Shown: positions 1 through 12,003, numbered from the stretch's first letter. The stretch is 64,000 bases of DNA from Ectobius pallidus (GCA_964059195.1 CAXKWD010000004.1:119880043-119944042); one strand, 5' to 3'. Numbers and translations: made by a program. The notes: generated by a model not told the origin, from the sequence alone.

Positions 1-128
1 AAAGCAGTTCGTAAGTTCCTGGAGTTCTCAGCAGATGTGGAGGACCTAAGAGGATGACAGATAAACTGAAGACTGGAGTGACGAGCCTTACATAGATCTT
101 ACTAATTAGAAAATATAGAATATTTCCT

Positions 129-385
129 CTAGCGCCTGTGTTTCAGGAAACGTCCCAAAATGCTAGCAGCGTTTCCTCTTTGAATTGCAAGGCTGATCTT
201 CTGCCGTAGGAAATCTGTAGACCGTGAATCTCCAGTCAGGGCCTCCAGATGTCTTCCTATTTCTGACACCAGGATCTTCGCATCTGTACACCAAGGTCCC
301 ATTGTCTCCACGGCGAACACAGTAAAGTTGTAATTGCTAACCAGATATTTATATTCCTTTATATCTTTATATTCAGTTCCTTTTT
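129..385 (-). pseudogene. 3' end of a non-LTR retrotransposon ORF2 (fragment)
   Basis: The minus strand reads as the C-terminal tail of a non-LTR retrotransposon polyprotein. It carries the pattern AVETMGPW, then a helix-like stretch with TGDSRST, then AIQRGNAASILG just before a stop at 129-131. From family knowledge, that pattern (ETLGPW, TGD.R, QRGNAAS.LGT) is the usual end of ORF2 in several animal non-LTR lineages. The open frame extends upstream to about 385 and then is lost, so the reverse transcriptase domain is absent. This is the 5'-truncation expected of target-primed insertion. Bases 1-128 would be its 3' UTR and flank. I see no tail or target duplication, so the boundaries are uncertain. 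It is not a functional gene. Confidence 0.6.
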
Positions 386-2009
386 GTTAATATGTGGGTC
401 TATTTTTAATATTTTTTTCGGAAAAAAAGACCAAATTTTCTGTACTTCAAAACCTGTGGAATCCATACATTAGGAGCACCTTTTTCCTTTTAGGAATATT
501 GTAAATAGCCTATAAGTAAAATTACTAAGACAAGATCAGCGTAAAATGGCTCTATAAACTGATGCGTATTCACAAGAATCGTCTGCGCAGCCGCGAGGGG
601 TGGGAGTAGTTGAGTCGCGTGATGCAGAAATGGGAGTGTGGTGTGTTAAAAATTCCTTTAAAAATAGTAGGTGATTTTGTGTTATGGTTGTAGGCCTACA
701 AGGTCAAGAACATGTAAGAATCTCAATTAAAACTGATAAAAAATTTAAATAACACTCTTTCACTGATTGTAATCTTTTCTCTATCTGTAAAAGTTAAAAA
801 AATCTAGTTTTTTTAATATTGTAATTTGGTAAAAGATCGCAATGCTTTGGTTCTAAACCATTGCAAGTACGATATCTAATACAGGGTGTTTCAGAAGCTA
901 TTGGAGTTTTTAGTGAGGCAATACGAAAGCAATTGAATCGCAGATCATTGCGGTTGTTGACATTTCTGATGAAGACGATAATGTTCCATTATTCATATTC
1001 ATCATTGAAGAAAATAACTTGGAACACTTAAACACAAAGAAAACTGTCTTACGGTTCTTTTTAACATGAAAATTACGGAATAAAATCCTAATATAACTTA
1101 TCACAAATAATAAGTAAAGCTCAAATCTGTATGATTCGAAAACTTTGTGCTTATGAAGTTTAAATGTATCAACAAGTCTACATATCAACTGAATTCGTTC
1201 CCATCCAAGCAGTGCACTTGCGAAGCCTTATATCGTTGCCGTATGTCAATGACGGTGACACGGTAAATTCGTCTTTCATCAATTAATTTTAAAAATGAAC
1301 ATTTTGCGACGAATTTATAAGAGGTACAATCTGTTGATCGTATTTCTTACTTTGATACACTCTCTCTCCAAACCTTAAACCATTATCCATATAAGCTACC
1401 AATCTTTAATCTAAATAAATGGTGCAAAAATACGTTGCACAAACTTTCTCGCACATACGTGTTAAAGGCTAGCACAGAAAAAATTAAATTATAGGGACAA
1501 TTAAATTTTATTTATTACATTTTTATAAAACTAAGAAGTATCTAGAACGGAAACCATCAGAGTCGATCTTCATGTTTAATACTTTTACCGTGAAATAATA
1601 ATAATAATAATGAATGACAGTAAAACTGCATATTAATTATTAGTACTACTAGTACTACAACGCGAAAATTCAAATATAAGTCGCACCTTGGGATAAATCG
1701 GCCCCACCCAACCCACCCACCAATGCAGTTTCTTTTATACCACGATCTAGCGAATTCTTCTCTCCTCGTATTATGAAGAAACTCGTGATTGGACGTTGGA
1801 GGTGTGACGTCATACCACTAGACGAGAGGTGACAGGCTGACAAACTTCGTGGGAGATATAATATGCCACATTTTCGAAACCTACAAACAGTGTATCGTAC
1901 ATTATTCGAAAATGCAAGGGCGCTTCGCTACGGCTGCCGCCTCCGCTTCGCGCACTTAACTATGTGGTTAGTGTTATGCATTATTTAGCTATATGTAGAG
2001 GTGAATACA

Positions 2010-2085
2010 AGGCACTTGCGACAATATATAAGGATAGTAGGTGCAAGGCACTTGCAGCAATAAATAAGGACAGTTGGTCACTCTG
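2010..2085. repeat. Two imperfect tandem copies of a ~36-bp unit
   Basis: The motif CAAGGCACTTGC followed by RCAATAWATAAGGA and a variable spacer occurs twice in a row. It is AT-rich, short, and in no recognised element. Confidence 0.5.
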
Positions 2086-2389
2086 CTTCGCTCAGAAACA
2101 AAATACATCACACAGTCCGTGCAAATGTGAATATCGAATGGGCGGAACTTAAGGGGCGACTTATAATTGAATTTCGCCACAACTACTACTACTACTTAGG
2201 TTATATTGCACGCAACTGCATGTAGGTTATATCACGTGTTTAGTATGGTTGCGTGAACCATTAGTCTATAGTAGCAACTCATTCGTGTCATCTGATTCTA
2301 TTGTTTAGTGATGTCTTCTTTTGTGATATTCAGTTTAAACTATTATAATATCCAGTCACGTAGCGGCGATGAGTTATGGAAAGTAAGCA

Positions 2390-2520
2390 TGTCCTACAAA
2401 CCCGGCGTTTGCCTTTGCGAATGAGGAAACCATGAAAAACCCAAGTCAATTTGGGCGGCCACAAGGTTTGATTTGAACTCAGGACCTCTTCCCTGTTAGC
2501 CCATATCACCTTGCTGTAAT
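2390..2520 (-). repeat. Possible SINE-like fragment
   Basis: Contains AATGAGGAAACCATGAAAAA and, on the minus strand, GAGTTCAAATCAAACC, which resembles a pol III B box (GGTTCGANTCC). The first motif is, from memory, common in dispersed insect repeats. No second copy or target duplication is visible here, so this is weak. Confidence 0.25.
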
Positions 2521-3099
2521 TGGTTTTGGTGTGTTCATTGCGACTGAGCTAAACTGGTTGCATTTCACAACAATAAGTGTACATTAGGCCTATAGTTTTC
2601 TTGTTACTAGGGGCAACAAAATGTCATTCATATTTTAATTGACATGTATGTTCTGAAATTCGCATTTAAGCCGTACTTATTTCGTTTTTATCTTGATATC
2701 TATTAAACGTATAAAGAAATGTGTTAAACAAAAAATGTTCATTTTAATTTTCTCTACAACTTTACTGTGGTAGGTTTTCGTGTATCGCCAACTGTAATGT
2801 ATATAATCTAGAAAAATTGAAAATGGATACGAGTAAAGTACCCCTTAAGTCATTTTTGCAGAAATACAGATATAGCCATTTTATTAGTCATAGATAAGAG
2901 TTTCCAATTTTAAATTTTTATTAAAAACGTTAGAGCCATTTTAAAAAAAATCAAAATGTTTAAAAAAGTTTTCATGAAAAGTCCCCTTAATATTTCAGTT
3001 GTAAAACTAAATTTCTGGGCGGCTCGACAAAATTTCTAAAAAGTCCTTAATTCAAAAAATTAAGTAAATACAATGAACCGTTTACCCGCTGTGCTTGTC

Positions 3100-3136
3100 C
3101 ACAGACGGACAGACAGACAGACAGACGGACAGACGC
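3100..3136. repeat. (GACA)n-type microsatellite
   Basis: Runs of GACAGACAGAC interrupted by GGAC. It sits inside a repeat-like stretch (about 2700-3350) that resembles a dispersed element, but I cannot define the edges. Confidence 0.6.
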
Positions 3137-3465
3137 TTCATGAAACATGCTTTCCCGGTGTTAACTCGATTTCGATTTTTTGTCACGATCACAATACTTT
3201 CTCTATACTACGTATAAGCGAGAAAGAAAAAGAGGAAATGGTGAAATTGATGCTTTTCCATGTTTTTAGCTTAGATTTTATTTGTGGAATACTTCATAGT
3301 CACCGAAGGAAAAGAATAAATCTACTGTCAAAAATGTTTGAACATTAAAGGGGATCCCACATTTTTAAAAACCCCCTCCGATAATGTATTCGTTAAAGTT
3401 GATATTTCTCAGCAAATTTTTAAGATAATTTGAAACTTCTTTCACCACTATATTCACAAAATATA

Positions 3466-4702
3466 CGAGGATCGCCTAGAAAGTAATGCACCACATTTTT
3501 TTTCTCAGCCTACAGTAATGGTACGAATGCGAAACTTTAGATAGGCTATACATTATTTGAATTTTCAGGAGTGCGCGCGCAAATTTTGCGTTTCTTCAGA
3601 CATAGCGTAACTGCAGCAGTGTTTCGAAATGGTGTCTGTAAGTGATGTACGTTACAAGCAGCGTGTCGTCATTGAATTTCTCACTGCGGAGAAAGAAACT
3701 GTTGGGAAAATTCACAAACGTTTGTGTGCAATTTATAGGGAATATACAGTTAACAGAAGTACGGTTAGTCGCTGAGCACAGGGGGTGAGGCCATCAGAAG
3801 GCAGTTCCGCAGAGATCTAAGATTTGCAGCCATCCACGGCTGACACATCTGACAAGACGCAGCTTGCTGATGTGCTTATTCGCGAGGACCGACGCATAAC
3901 GACTCGGCAGTTGGCGCTGAAGCTGTAATCTACAAAGGAAGTGTGGATACAGTCATACGTGCTCTTGATTACTCAAAAGCGTGTGCACGATCGGTTCCGC
4001 GCTGTCTTACGGTGGACCACAAATCTCTCAGAATAAAACATTTCTTCTGAGTTGCTGAAGCGTTTTGAAGCTGAGAGGGAATCGTTCTTGACCAGGATTG
4101 TGACAGGCGATGGAACCATTTTGAGCCCGAAACAAAATGACAGTCGACGGAATGGCGTCATCCTCAATCTCCAAAGAAGAAAAAGTCAAAGCAACTGCTT
4201 TCGCCGGTAAGGTCATGATCACTGTGTTTTGGGACTGCGAGGGTGTCATACTCATTGATGTGATGCCAAGAGGCAGCACCATTAATTCTGAATCTTATGT
4301 GAAGACATTAACCACACTCAAGAAGCGCTTCCAACGACTTCGGCGCCATAACAACCCAGGACTTCGGAACACTACACTAAACACCCCATAACCCCGATCT
4401 AACTCCCTCAGTCTTATACTTGGTGGGCGATTAAAGGATGCCATTCGCGGAAGACTTTTGAGGATGACGAAGAGGTGATTCGCACAGTGCAGAAATGGAT
4501 TCGTTGACCAGAACAAGGAGTGGTACCGACAGGGTATATACGCCCTTGTGTCTCGCTGAGGAGGGCCATAGAACGGGGCGGAGATTACGTGAAAAAATAG
4601 GGAGTGTAGAAGAAACATAATTCCTTCTTGTGTGTAAGTTTCATTGTGTTCAATAAATAACTGTTGAAAAAATGTGGTGTATTACTTTCCGGACGGCCCT
4701 CG
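3466..4702 (+). mobile_element. Mariner-family transposon, decayed
   Basis: A 1,237-bp element with inverted ends. The left end reads CGAGGATCGCCTAGAAAGTA. The right end read in reverse is CGAGGGCCGTCCGGAAAGTA, and both continue into RCACCACATTTTTT. It is flanked by TA on both sides (3464-3465 and 4703-4704), as expected for Tc1/mariner insertion. The length is typical for mariner. The interior carries a broken transposase gene. The TIRs have diverged at several positions, so this is an old insertion. Confidence 0.9.
3629..4600 (+). pseudogene. Mariner transposase pseudogene
   Basis: The frame opens at ATG 3629 with a mariner-type helix-turn-helix region (KQRVVIEFLTAEKETVGKIH) and includes REDRRITTRQLALKL. 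The catalytic core shows IVTGDG, where the usual motif is TGDE, then MITVFWDCEGVILIDVMPRG around 4215-4270 in a different frame. The second and third catalytic Asp motifs (HDNARPH and SPDL in the family) are destroyed by frameshifts and stops near 4340-4420. The terminal block, ending in ERGGDYVKK and a stop at 4598-4600, is still recognisable. At least five stops or frame changes make this a clear pseudogene. The transposase would cut and paste DNA at TA sites using a D,D34D active site. Confidence 0.85.
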
Positions 4703-4704
4703 TA

Positions 4705-7700
4705 GATAAAATGGCTTAGCACATTTTTACTGCAATAATTTACTACCTGCTTGTGAACTTAGACTTATTTGTTTCTTTAAGGTCAGGATATTGGATATTA
4801 TTTCCATGTATATACAAAAATTCCAATTTCTTCTGAAACAAAAAATAATAATAAATAAAGATAAGAAAAACCGTGTAGACTGGTTAATTTATGTGCAGTA
4901 GTGCTGAATTATTTTATTGTTTGCATATATTGTGAGGAAATCATACTTGCTGAAATCGACTTCAAAGATTCTCATGAAATAAAATTATCATGTATTATTT
5001 GCTGGTAGGTAAAATACACTAGAGAGTAAGATGGACTTCCTTTTTCTTTAAGACCTCATCTGCCCTCTTGTGTACAAACATGGGAATTGCGAAGTAAATT
5101 GCAAGAATGAAGTCTGTCAACGAATGGGATTACGGGACTTGCTTTAAAATCTCAGCTCACAGAACTTAGGAAAATGGTTCATATAGATGTCATTTCACGC
5201 TAGTTGGCCAAAATAGAAAATTATCTCGGAAAAATTCGATACCATCTTCTTTCCAATGATATGTTATTAAAACCAATGCACAATTTTATTCTTTGCTTTC
5301 TAGAAGTTCTTTGATACCTTGCAGATCTCTGTATTTTAGACTGGCTGAACTGTATTTTTGAGAGAATAATAAATATTTGAACAGCTTTAATGCCTTACAA
5401 ATTTAATGAGAGTGGAAGGAAGGCATGTTTAAATGCCTAGAATTGTAAGACGAGAGAGTTCTCAAATCTCAGGTGAATTTACCATCTCACTGCAGATCTT
5501 AGTAAATTATTGACCCCTACAGATGAAGTTGAGCACTAATATTAATTATTTAAGTTGGTAGCAGTGTGACAATAACGATTCCTGTGAAGTTTTCAACAGA
5601 CGATTTCCATGTAATGCTTCTATCTCACAGTTACTTGAGTAGCCCGTACTAGGAACTAGCGGGTACTTGTAAATCCCTTGGATTACTGACCTCCCTGTTG
5701 TATACTTTATTGGACATTTGCAGCGATATTACCCCATTCCGTATCGGTAACGACTCTTTCATGTTCCTTTAAAATCCCCCTTAAATGCCCACTGCATCAA
5801 ATTGTTTGTATTAAGCATGTGTACCACCTTCTGCCAACCCGACGTCATTATGCTCCTCCAACTTGCTTTTATCGCCTTTTCCAAATTCCTAAACACACAA
5901 ACATTTTTTTTATACGAACTTTACTTTACACTTTCCTTCGACCTTCTTTCTTCGTCACTTATTTAAGTTTAGTTTCATCATCTATATTACACTTTTATGT
6001 TAATTTTCTTTGATAATTAATTCTTATAATTTTCTTTCTCTTTGCATGTATTTCTTATCTTTTCTTTATTTATCTTCATTTTCCCGTATATGTGTCTTTC
6101 CATTCTTCTTTTTTCTTCATTTTCTTTCTTTATTATTTCATTATGGTGACCATTTTTTAAAAGTTAAGCATGCATCGCATGTTAATTATTTATTTATTCT
6201 TTCGTATTAAAGGTACTCGTATAAGAAAATAAATGCGTGATCTAACATATCATTTTACTAAGAAATTATTTGCCAAGTTTAATTTTGAAATACAGTACCA
6301 CCATGCAATTTTTTCAGTATTAATTTTTGAATAACTCAAAGTGACAAGAATGAAACTTTTCACATTATCCATTATACCATGAGAATGTTTACAACGCAGT
6401 AAGTGTGTAGCTTTAGAAATGCGGAAAATAGAATTTTCACCTTCTTCCTCCTTGATGCAAAATTCTATACAGTGCAATACTCTACCTCTGCCATAAACTG
6501 TAAAAACAACTTCAAGCACCGGTATCCAGTTCGAAGTCGAATTTACAATTTATGTATCTGGAGGAATTTAAACTAAAACAGTCGGTAAGTAAATACCAAA
6601 GGAAAAAAAATAATAAATAAATTTATAAAGTAAAACAGGAGAGAAAATGTTGCCTCAAACGTGCCAGAATAAACACTGCAATGTTCATTGTGTTGGCCGT
6701 AAGCAGTAACCGTGCTCCGCAGCATGTTCTGTATTTTTTTTTAACAGAGAATGTTTGCCATTGATATTTAGGAACCCAAAAGTAGCAACGCATAAGTACT
6801 CCAGATAATTAAAAGAAGTGAGAAAATTATAGAAGGTCTACCTGAACCTAGCAATAGCATTGTATAAGATCACTATTATCATGGCTATCCGGGTTTAGCA
6901 GCGAAGTATTATTAATACCACATTATGTACAACGAAAATTGTTATTCCATTTTTATATATGTCTAACTAAAAACCACAACGATACCCCTTCACTTTATTT
7001 TAGTGCAGTTTTTCAGGCAATCAGATCCCTTTTCACACGAGTTCTGCTTAGTTGGAAGATACTATTAACTTATTTAAGTAATTTTATTGCATGTTTATCT
7101 AAAGTAAATCCGGTTTTATTAACTACCCATGATGCAGTAATTTTAAGAATAGTAGGAGCCTGTGGACTACGGAAAATGTTAAAATACCAGCAGGTGCTTC
7201 GCCCGGGATTATTTACTCTACTGCTAGACGTTTTATTTAAATAATTTGATAAACAGAAAATAATTAAAATATTATATTCATCAACACTGACAAAGTTTTT
7301 ACATAATTTTAATAGATTCCTCCACATTTTTGTACTGTAAAATGTTTCCCTAACCTCAATGTCGACTGCATATTGTGGGCAGCTCGAGTGCTGTTTCCAA
7401 GCAGCCGACTGAAAATTGTGGAAAAAGCTTAAATCATGTGTAGTAGAATTTAAATCGTAGAAGTACGGTACCTATTGTACCGAGTTCTACTCTTAGAAAC
7501 AAGACATAGCCCTATAGGCCTACGCTATTGTGATGGTATATTATTTTACCATGATAATATTAAATTAATTGGAATTGTCTGTTTAAATGAAAATAACACC
7601 ATTGGACTTATAGGTCTCGTTTGTTTAAAATAAATTCTTACACAATTTACAATTGTAAGCAATATCACCAAATAATAACTAATATTAATACAGTTGATTG

Positions 7701-7861
7701 ATAAAAAATAGAAATACTGTATAAGTAAACAATAGAAGTACTTGGAGAATAGATCATATACGAAACAATCAGGAAATCATAAAAGTCCTATTATCTTATT
7801 ATAAATTTATAAAAGCTTTTTTAAGTTATTACCGCCATTTTCCTCGTAATATCATCTAATG
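4705..7861. other. AT-rich intergenic stretch, no gene seen
   Basis: Pyrimidine-rich runs at 5,870-6,180 give spurious Phe/Leu/Ser-rich frames. No splice-supported coding region, TIR pair or tRNA-like head is visible. Confidence 0.5.
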
Positions 7862-7959
7862 TCATGTTTTCATTATTTTGCATGTCATTGTCTTCTTGTT
7901 GCGCATAAGGTGGATGTTGTTGAGTAACTGAAATCGAATGTGAAATCTCCACATACTGG

Positions 7960-8340
7960 GTGTGGGTTGGATATGAATCAGCTGTACTGTACCGTATGGA
8001 GAAATACGTCCTGATTGGCTAGTGTACAATCCTACCTCAGCATTAAAAGAAAATTTGATTTCAAATTTGGCAGGATTACGCACCTGAACCTTATCTAAAT
8101 TTCGTAAAGTTGCAGCTACGTTGGCACCATAGCCTAAATGACATAGGAATCTTTTTACTTATTCATGAGGTCTTTCATCACTACATATTCCTCATCTTTG
8201 CGAGTCTTTTTGTTATTTGTTATTGGTCTTGATCTGGAAGATAGAGGTTTCTTGGGTGCGTGGGTTGAGGTTTAGGAGTTCTGTATTTCCTCCAAGTGGT
8301 CCATCGAGATCTTCATTGTCATCTGCTGCCTGAAAGTAAA
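7960..8340 (-). pseudogene. Possible C-terminal part of a MADF/BESS-type protein
   Basis: The minus strand includes DEEYVVMKDLMNK, then in another frame LGYGANVAATLRNLDK and PAKFEIKFSF. The spacing loosely resembles the C-terminal helical part of MADF/BESS proteins that accompany PIF/Harbinger transposases. It lies on the same strand as the MADF fragment at 10610-10937, and the Harbinger transposase lies between them, so it could be a downstream exon of the same gene. Stops and frame changes are present. The assignment is a guess from position and weak resemblance. Confidence 0.3.
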
Positions 8341-8610
8341 CTGTATCAGAAAACTGTATCCCATTTACAGTTATGTTCAGTACTACCTTTTACTCCTTAA
8401 CTTGTTTACATGGCACACTTGATTTGCAGCCCAGCTTCATTACTTATATTTTCGCAGTGTGTTGGACTAAATCCCTTTGTTCACTCATCCATGCATCAAT
8501 CATTACTTTCTTATTTACAATATTAGTAGGATTACAATGAGTATCAATTTTTCTTAGAATCCTCACACACCCGAAGAATGATGGTGGTTTCTGAGGCCTT
8601 CAAAAATTAA

Positions 8611-9199
8611 TGGAATTTCCCAAACTGCATCGGAAATGTTGGTGGGAAACACGTAACACTACAGGCTCCTATCGGAAGTTCCAGTGAATATCTTATCTAC
8701 ATAGGTTTCTTCAGTATCGTACTAATGGCAGTGGTTGAAGCAAACTACTGTTTTACCTAGGTCAATGTTAGTTTTTGATGGAGGTGTCTTTGGACATTGT
8801 CTGTTAAAAATGAAAATGGATCAAGCAGTGCTAAACTTACCTGTTGCTAGAAATATACCTGGAATTCAAACCAAGTCACCTTTTGTGTTTGTTGCTGCTG
8901 ATGCCTTTCCTCTTTTACCACACGTCATGAAACCTATTCCTGGACTCCATGTTCAGGGATCAGAAGGAAGATTTTACAATGGAAGACTTAGCAGAGCTAG
9001 GATAGTTGTTGAGAATGCATTCGGAATCTTGTCCATCGTTTTCAGAGTTCTTAGAAAGCCCATGCTTTTTGAGCCGCATGAGGCCATAAAGGTGGTACTA
9101 ACAAGTACGTTACTTCATAACTTTATGATAAAAAAAATTATTAATTTGAATCATATAACCCTGCAGGAACTTTTTATAATGAACAGTTCGGTGAGCTAA
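8611..9199 (+). pseudogene. PIF/Harbinger transposase pseudogene (DDE endonuclease domain)
   Basis: Begins in one frame with WNFPNCIGN, GGKHVTLQAP and FFSIVLMAVVEANY, the hallmark N-terminal half of the DDE_4 domain. It then needs a frame change near 8755 to continue with DGGVFGH, FVAADAFPLLPHVMKPIPG, FYNGRLSRARIVVENAFGIL and STLLHNFM. In the family, the first catalytic Asp lies in the DGKH motif; here it reads VGGKH, so that Asp is lost. The second, in the VDVGAYG region, is damaged by a stop. The ADAFPL Asp and VENAFG Glu remain. The enzyme would excise and insert at 3-bp TWA-like targets together with a MADF/Myb partner, which is present as a fragment at 10610-10937. The N-terminal part upstream of 8611 is not recognisable. 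Confidence 0.85.
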
Positions 9200-9548
9200 T
9201 ACCACGTAGACCTACTTGCAGATGCGAAGGATTACCACAGGGTACACTGTTAAAACTTAAAAAAGTACCCAGGAAACCAAGTACCATTGCCAAAAAAATT
9301 AAAAAGTCATCATGGCACACTTTGTTAGTGAAATTGATGAAGTTTCTTGGCAACACAAATACTAGAACTCGTTTATGGCTATGCAATTGTACTATTCTTT
9401 AATAGGGTGTTAATAATTGTCTTTAAATGTAATTGTATTTTTTCATTCAACCTAAAGTAATCTGTAAATATCATTATAATATTGTAACAAGGGCTCGTCG
9501 GGGTTCGAAATCAGAACACCGAGTTTCTAATGGAAGGATGGAGGTTAC

Positions 9549-9554
9549 TTTATT
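9549..9554 (-). terminator. LTR polyadenylation signal AATAAA
   Basis: TTTATT on the plus strand is AATAAA on the LTR's coding strand, about 65 bases before the LTR 3' end, a normal position for the R/U5 poly(A) signal. Confidence 0.6.
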
Positions 9555-10163
9555 TCCTACAACAGTGGTCAATACAGCCAGAAAACTCCTGAATGTTCTC
9601 CAAATCACTCTTCTGTTCGATGCTCACTTCCACGTCACAGCACTGTCCCAGTCCAGTCCAGATCAGCTCATCAGCTCTTCCGTTCACTAGCTCCTTTGTT
9701 CACCAGTCCCTCCGGTCACTAGTTCCCTGTTGACTAGTTCTTCCGTTCGCTGGTCCCTCCGTTGGCTAGTCCCTCCGGTCACTGGCTCCTCAGCTCCCCA
9801 AGTCACAGTTACTCGAAGCCGCGCTGATCGGTTCACTCCGCCCAGGTCCTCAGCTCCTCAAGTCACGCTTACTTGAGGTCGCGCTGATCAGTGCTCTCCG
9901 TCCAGTTCACACTCCGACGCTGACTCTCTCTCGCCGTTACTGACTGTTACTGACTGTTCTCTCATTGACAGGCTCTCTGTCTACATTGGCTGGCTCATCC
10001 CTCCTCGCGGGCTGACTCCCTCTGACTGATCGTTGCTATTCACGGACTGTCTCTCCTTGACTGTCTACCGCTGTTACTCTCATTCATTGACTGTCTGTCC
10101 TTGACTGTCTGACTGACTCTCAAATCTGACTTTCTGACTGTCCTCGTCGGCTTGCTCGCCCCC

Positions 10164-10171
10164 TTATATAG
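10164..10171 (-). promoter_or_regulatory. LTR TATA box
   Basis: CTATATAA on the minus strand, preceded by GC-rich U3 sequence and followed by a long leader. It is the expected core promoter of the solo LTR. Confidence 0.65.
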
Positions 10172-10609
10172 TCTTGACGAATGTTCTAGAGTCGAGGTCT
10201 GGAAGCCTCTGCGCATGATCTAGAATGCATGTTGCGGCGCGCGTCCTCACCCCTTAGCGCGAGCTCCTCCCTTACAGGCCTTCCCCCACGGAGCGTGGCC
10301 CAATCGCTGCTCCGTTGTCACGCCCACTAGCGCTCGTCTGCCGCCCGTCCACTAGGAGGCCGCGATGTTTCTAGACTATGTCGTTCTGGCAATTTCTGGG
10401 CGAGTCCTTAGCTTTGTGACAATATAGTAGAATTATGTATGAATTTTGCTTAATTTTTTCACCTTTACTAGTATTTTTAACAAGGAGAACTCTTCCCTGA
10501 AACTTGACAAAGAAGTTGTTTCTACGTAGTGGTTAAAATTAATCAATGGTTACGTTAATAATTGTTGTAAAAAACTATTAATGTAACCAGAAAATTTTGA
10601 GATGACCAA

Positions 10610-10937
10610 AAGAAGTAAATACCTGCATGCAATCCTGGTCATTCGCAGCTTCAACAACTTCTGATTCTGTTTCCCGCACTATTCCAGCTTCTTCACTGGA
10701 GGCAGAAATTTTATCCCTCAAGAACAAGAGATGCTTATAGTCCACTTTTTGTCGTCTATTGCACCCTTACCCGTCTTTGTGACCTTCTTGCCCTCTTGAA
10801 TTGGCCAACCAGTTTCACCCAAGCATCATGAATAAATTTTTGTTCTTGTAATCTTCTACCAATGGATCCCACAACAAACGGTGCTCACAATATGCTTCGA
10901 TGAGCCTAAACACATCAGCCTGGCGCCACTCTACCAT
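10610..10937 (-). pseudogene. MADF-domain partner gene of a PIF/Harbinger element (broken)
   Basis: From an ATG at 10937 (minus strand) it reads MVEWRQADVFRLIEAYCEHR, then LLWDP and DYKNKN. These are the LI..Y..H..LWDP and Y.N signatures of MADF (Myb/SANT-like) DNA-binding domains. A frame change near 10840 is needed to continue with KFIHDAWVKLVGQFKRARR. The original frame meets a stop after MMLG. The fragment ends at GTATTT near 10610, which could be a splice donor. In PIF/Harbinger elements a MADF/Myb-like protein escorts the transposase to the TIRs, and the transposase remnant on the opposite strand at 8611-9199 fits that pairing. The 939-bp solo LTR separates them. It is dead as it stands. 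Confidence 0.7.
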
Positions 10938-11046
10938 AATACACTCCTAAAAAGGTTGCAACAATAATACTCTACTTGACGACAAAGCACAGACCTCCAC
11001 TGTCGACAGCCACCGACCGACGAGACTACCCCTACCACCTACGAAG

Positions 11047-12003
11047 ATGGCGCCGGCTGAGAGTTTGGATCTACCTCCGTCCAACTGTAAACGATGTAAA
11101 TCAAAAGTGGTTAGTGGTTTATTTTGCAAAATATGCAAGAATTATTCTCATGTAAGTTGCGCAAAACGTATGGGAAATGTGAAATACCTAAATGAAAATG
11201 AAATCGAGTGCTGTATCAGTGATACAAAAGGTAATGGTAGTGTTGAGGTTAAGGATGTTGTTGACGAGGCTTTTTACGAAGCCATGAGTGCAATTAGTGA
11301 TGAAGATAATAAAGTGGACTTCAGAATATTTAAGTACGTCATTAAACAGAAAGATAATTTGATCCATCAGTTACAAGAAAGAATAAGAAACTTAGAGATG
11401 TGTGTAAATGACTTTGGAAAACTCGCCAAAATGACTGATTCCCAGCCATCTCCGGCTACTTCGGCTACATCGAAGTCTGTTGCTAAAACCGACAGTGTCC
11501 ATATGAATCTTGCTGATTCTAATGGGCTGGATAAAGAAGATTGTCCTCGTAATGTGGAATTCAATAGAGAAGAGAGTGAGTCTACGAAAAACGCAGAACC
11601 TGCCACAGTAGGCCTACCTAGCAAACAAGCTCATAATACCATGAAAGACCCTTGGTCTGTAGTAGTCAGCAAAAACAAAAGAAAAACAATCAAAGGAACA
11701 AATAATCAATTGGATGCAGGTAACACATCAAGTATAAAAGGTGTTCCAAAACTCATTCCTTTACATGTATACAGACTATTGCCTAACACGAAACCTGATC
11801 ATGTTGTAAATTTCTTGAAGAATAGATTTCCGGAAGTGAAGTGTGAACAATTGAAATCAAGACATCCGGAAGAATATTCCTCCTTCAAAGTTGATATCTA
11901 TGAGGATAATTTTGAGGCTGCACTGGATGCTAGTATTTGGCCTACGAATGCCTGTGTGAAGCGTTTTTTACACTTCCGTCCCAATCTAGTAGTGAGCAAG
12001 TGA
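11047..12003 (+). CDS. Retrotransposon ORF1 protein (zinc finger, coiled coil)
   Basis: 318 residues from ATG 11047, in good Kozak context (AAGATGG). Cys14, Cys17, Cys27, Cys30, His35 and Cys38, with later cysteines near 55-56, form a PHD/ZZ-like zinc-binding start. Residues about 92-125 look like a short coiled coil (IKQKDNLIHQLQERIRNLE). A Ser/Thr/Asn-rich linker follows. The C-terminal third (LIPLHVYRLLP, VVNFLKNRFPEVKCEQLKSR, WPTNACVKRFLHFRP) has the look of the RRM-like domain seen in many insect ORF1 proteins that end in a VKRF motif. ORF1 proteins bind element RNA and help form the retrotransposition particle. The frame is intact and overlaps the upstream end of the ORF2 open frame by about 65 bases, in a different phase. 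Confidence 0.8.
   Translation: MAPAESLDLPPSNCKRCKSKVVSGLFCKICKNYSHVSCAKRMGNVKYLNENEIECCISDTKGNGSVEVKDVVDEAFYEAMSAISDEDNKVDFRIFKYVIKQKDNLIHQLQERIRNLEMCVNDFGKLAKMTDSQPSPATSATSKSVAKTDSVHMNLADSNGLDKEDCPRNVEFNREESESTKNAEPATVGLPSKQAHNTMKDPWSVVVSKNKRKTIKGTNNQLDAGNTSSIKGVPKLIPLHVYRLLPNTKPDHVVNFLKNRFPEVKCEQLKSRHPEEYSSFKVDIYEDNFEAALDASIWPTNACVKRFLHFRPNLVVSK

Larger units (their letters stand above)
386..3463. other. AT-rich intergenic stretch, no gene seen
   Basis: I see no convincing coding region on either strand; open frames are short and lack domain patterns. It holds a few small repeats listed separately and an ACAGGGTGTTTC motif near 882, which resembles an insect transposon terminus but has no partner that I can find. 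A GC-rich island sits near 1915-1960. Confidence 0.5.
9483..10421 (-). mobile_element. Solo LTR of an LTR retrotransposon
   Basis: Read on the minus strand, it begins TGTCACAAAG and ends CTTGTTACA, giving the TG...CA ends of an LTR. It is flanked by a perfect 4-bp duplication, ATAT (9479-9482 and 10422-10425). Inside is a TATA box (GACTATATAAGGG on the minus strand, about 10164-10171) and downstream an AATAAA signal (complement of 9549-9554), in the order expected for U3-R-U5. It is GC-rich compared with its surroundings and full of short CAGTCA/GACTG-type repeats (9690-10135) in the transcribed leader. No gag-pol lies on either side, so recombination between two LTRs probably removed the body. 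The 4-bp duplication suggests Ty3/gypsy or a similar group. Confidence 0.85.

Noticed and set aside
5819..6210. Membrane protein gene (Phe/Leu-rich frames)
   Set aside because: The region is simply pyrimidine-rich; the frames lack conserved motifs and overlap in different phases.
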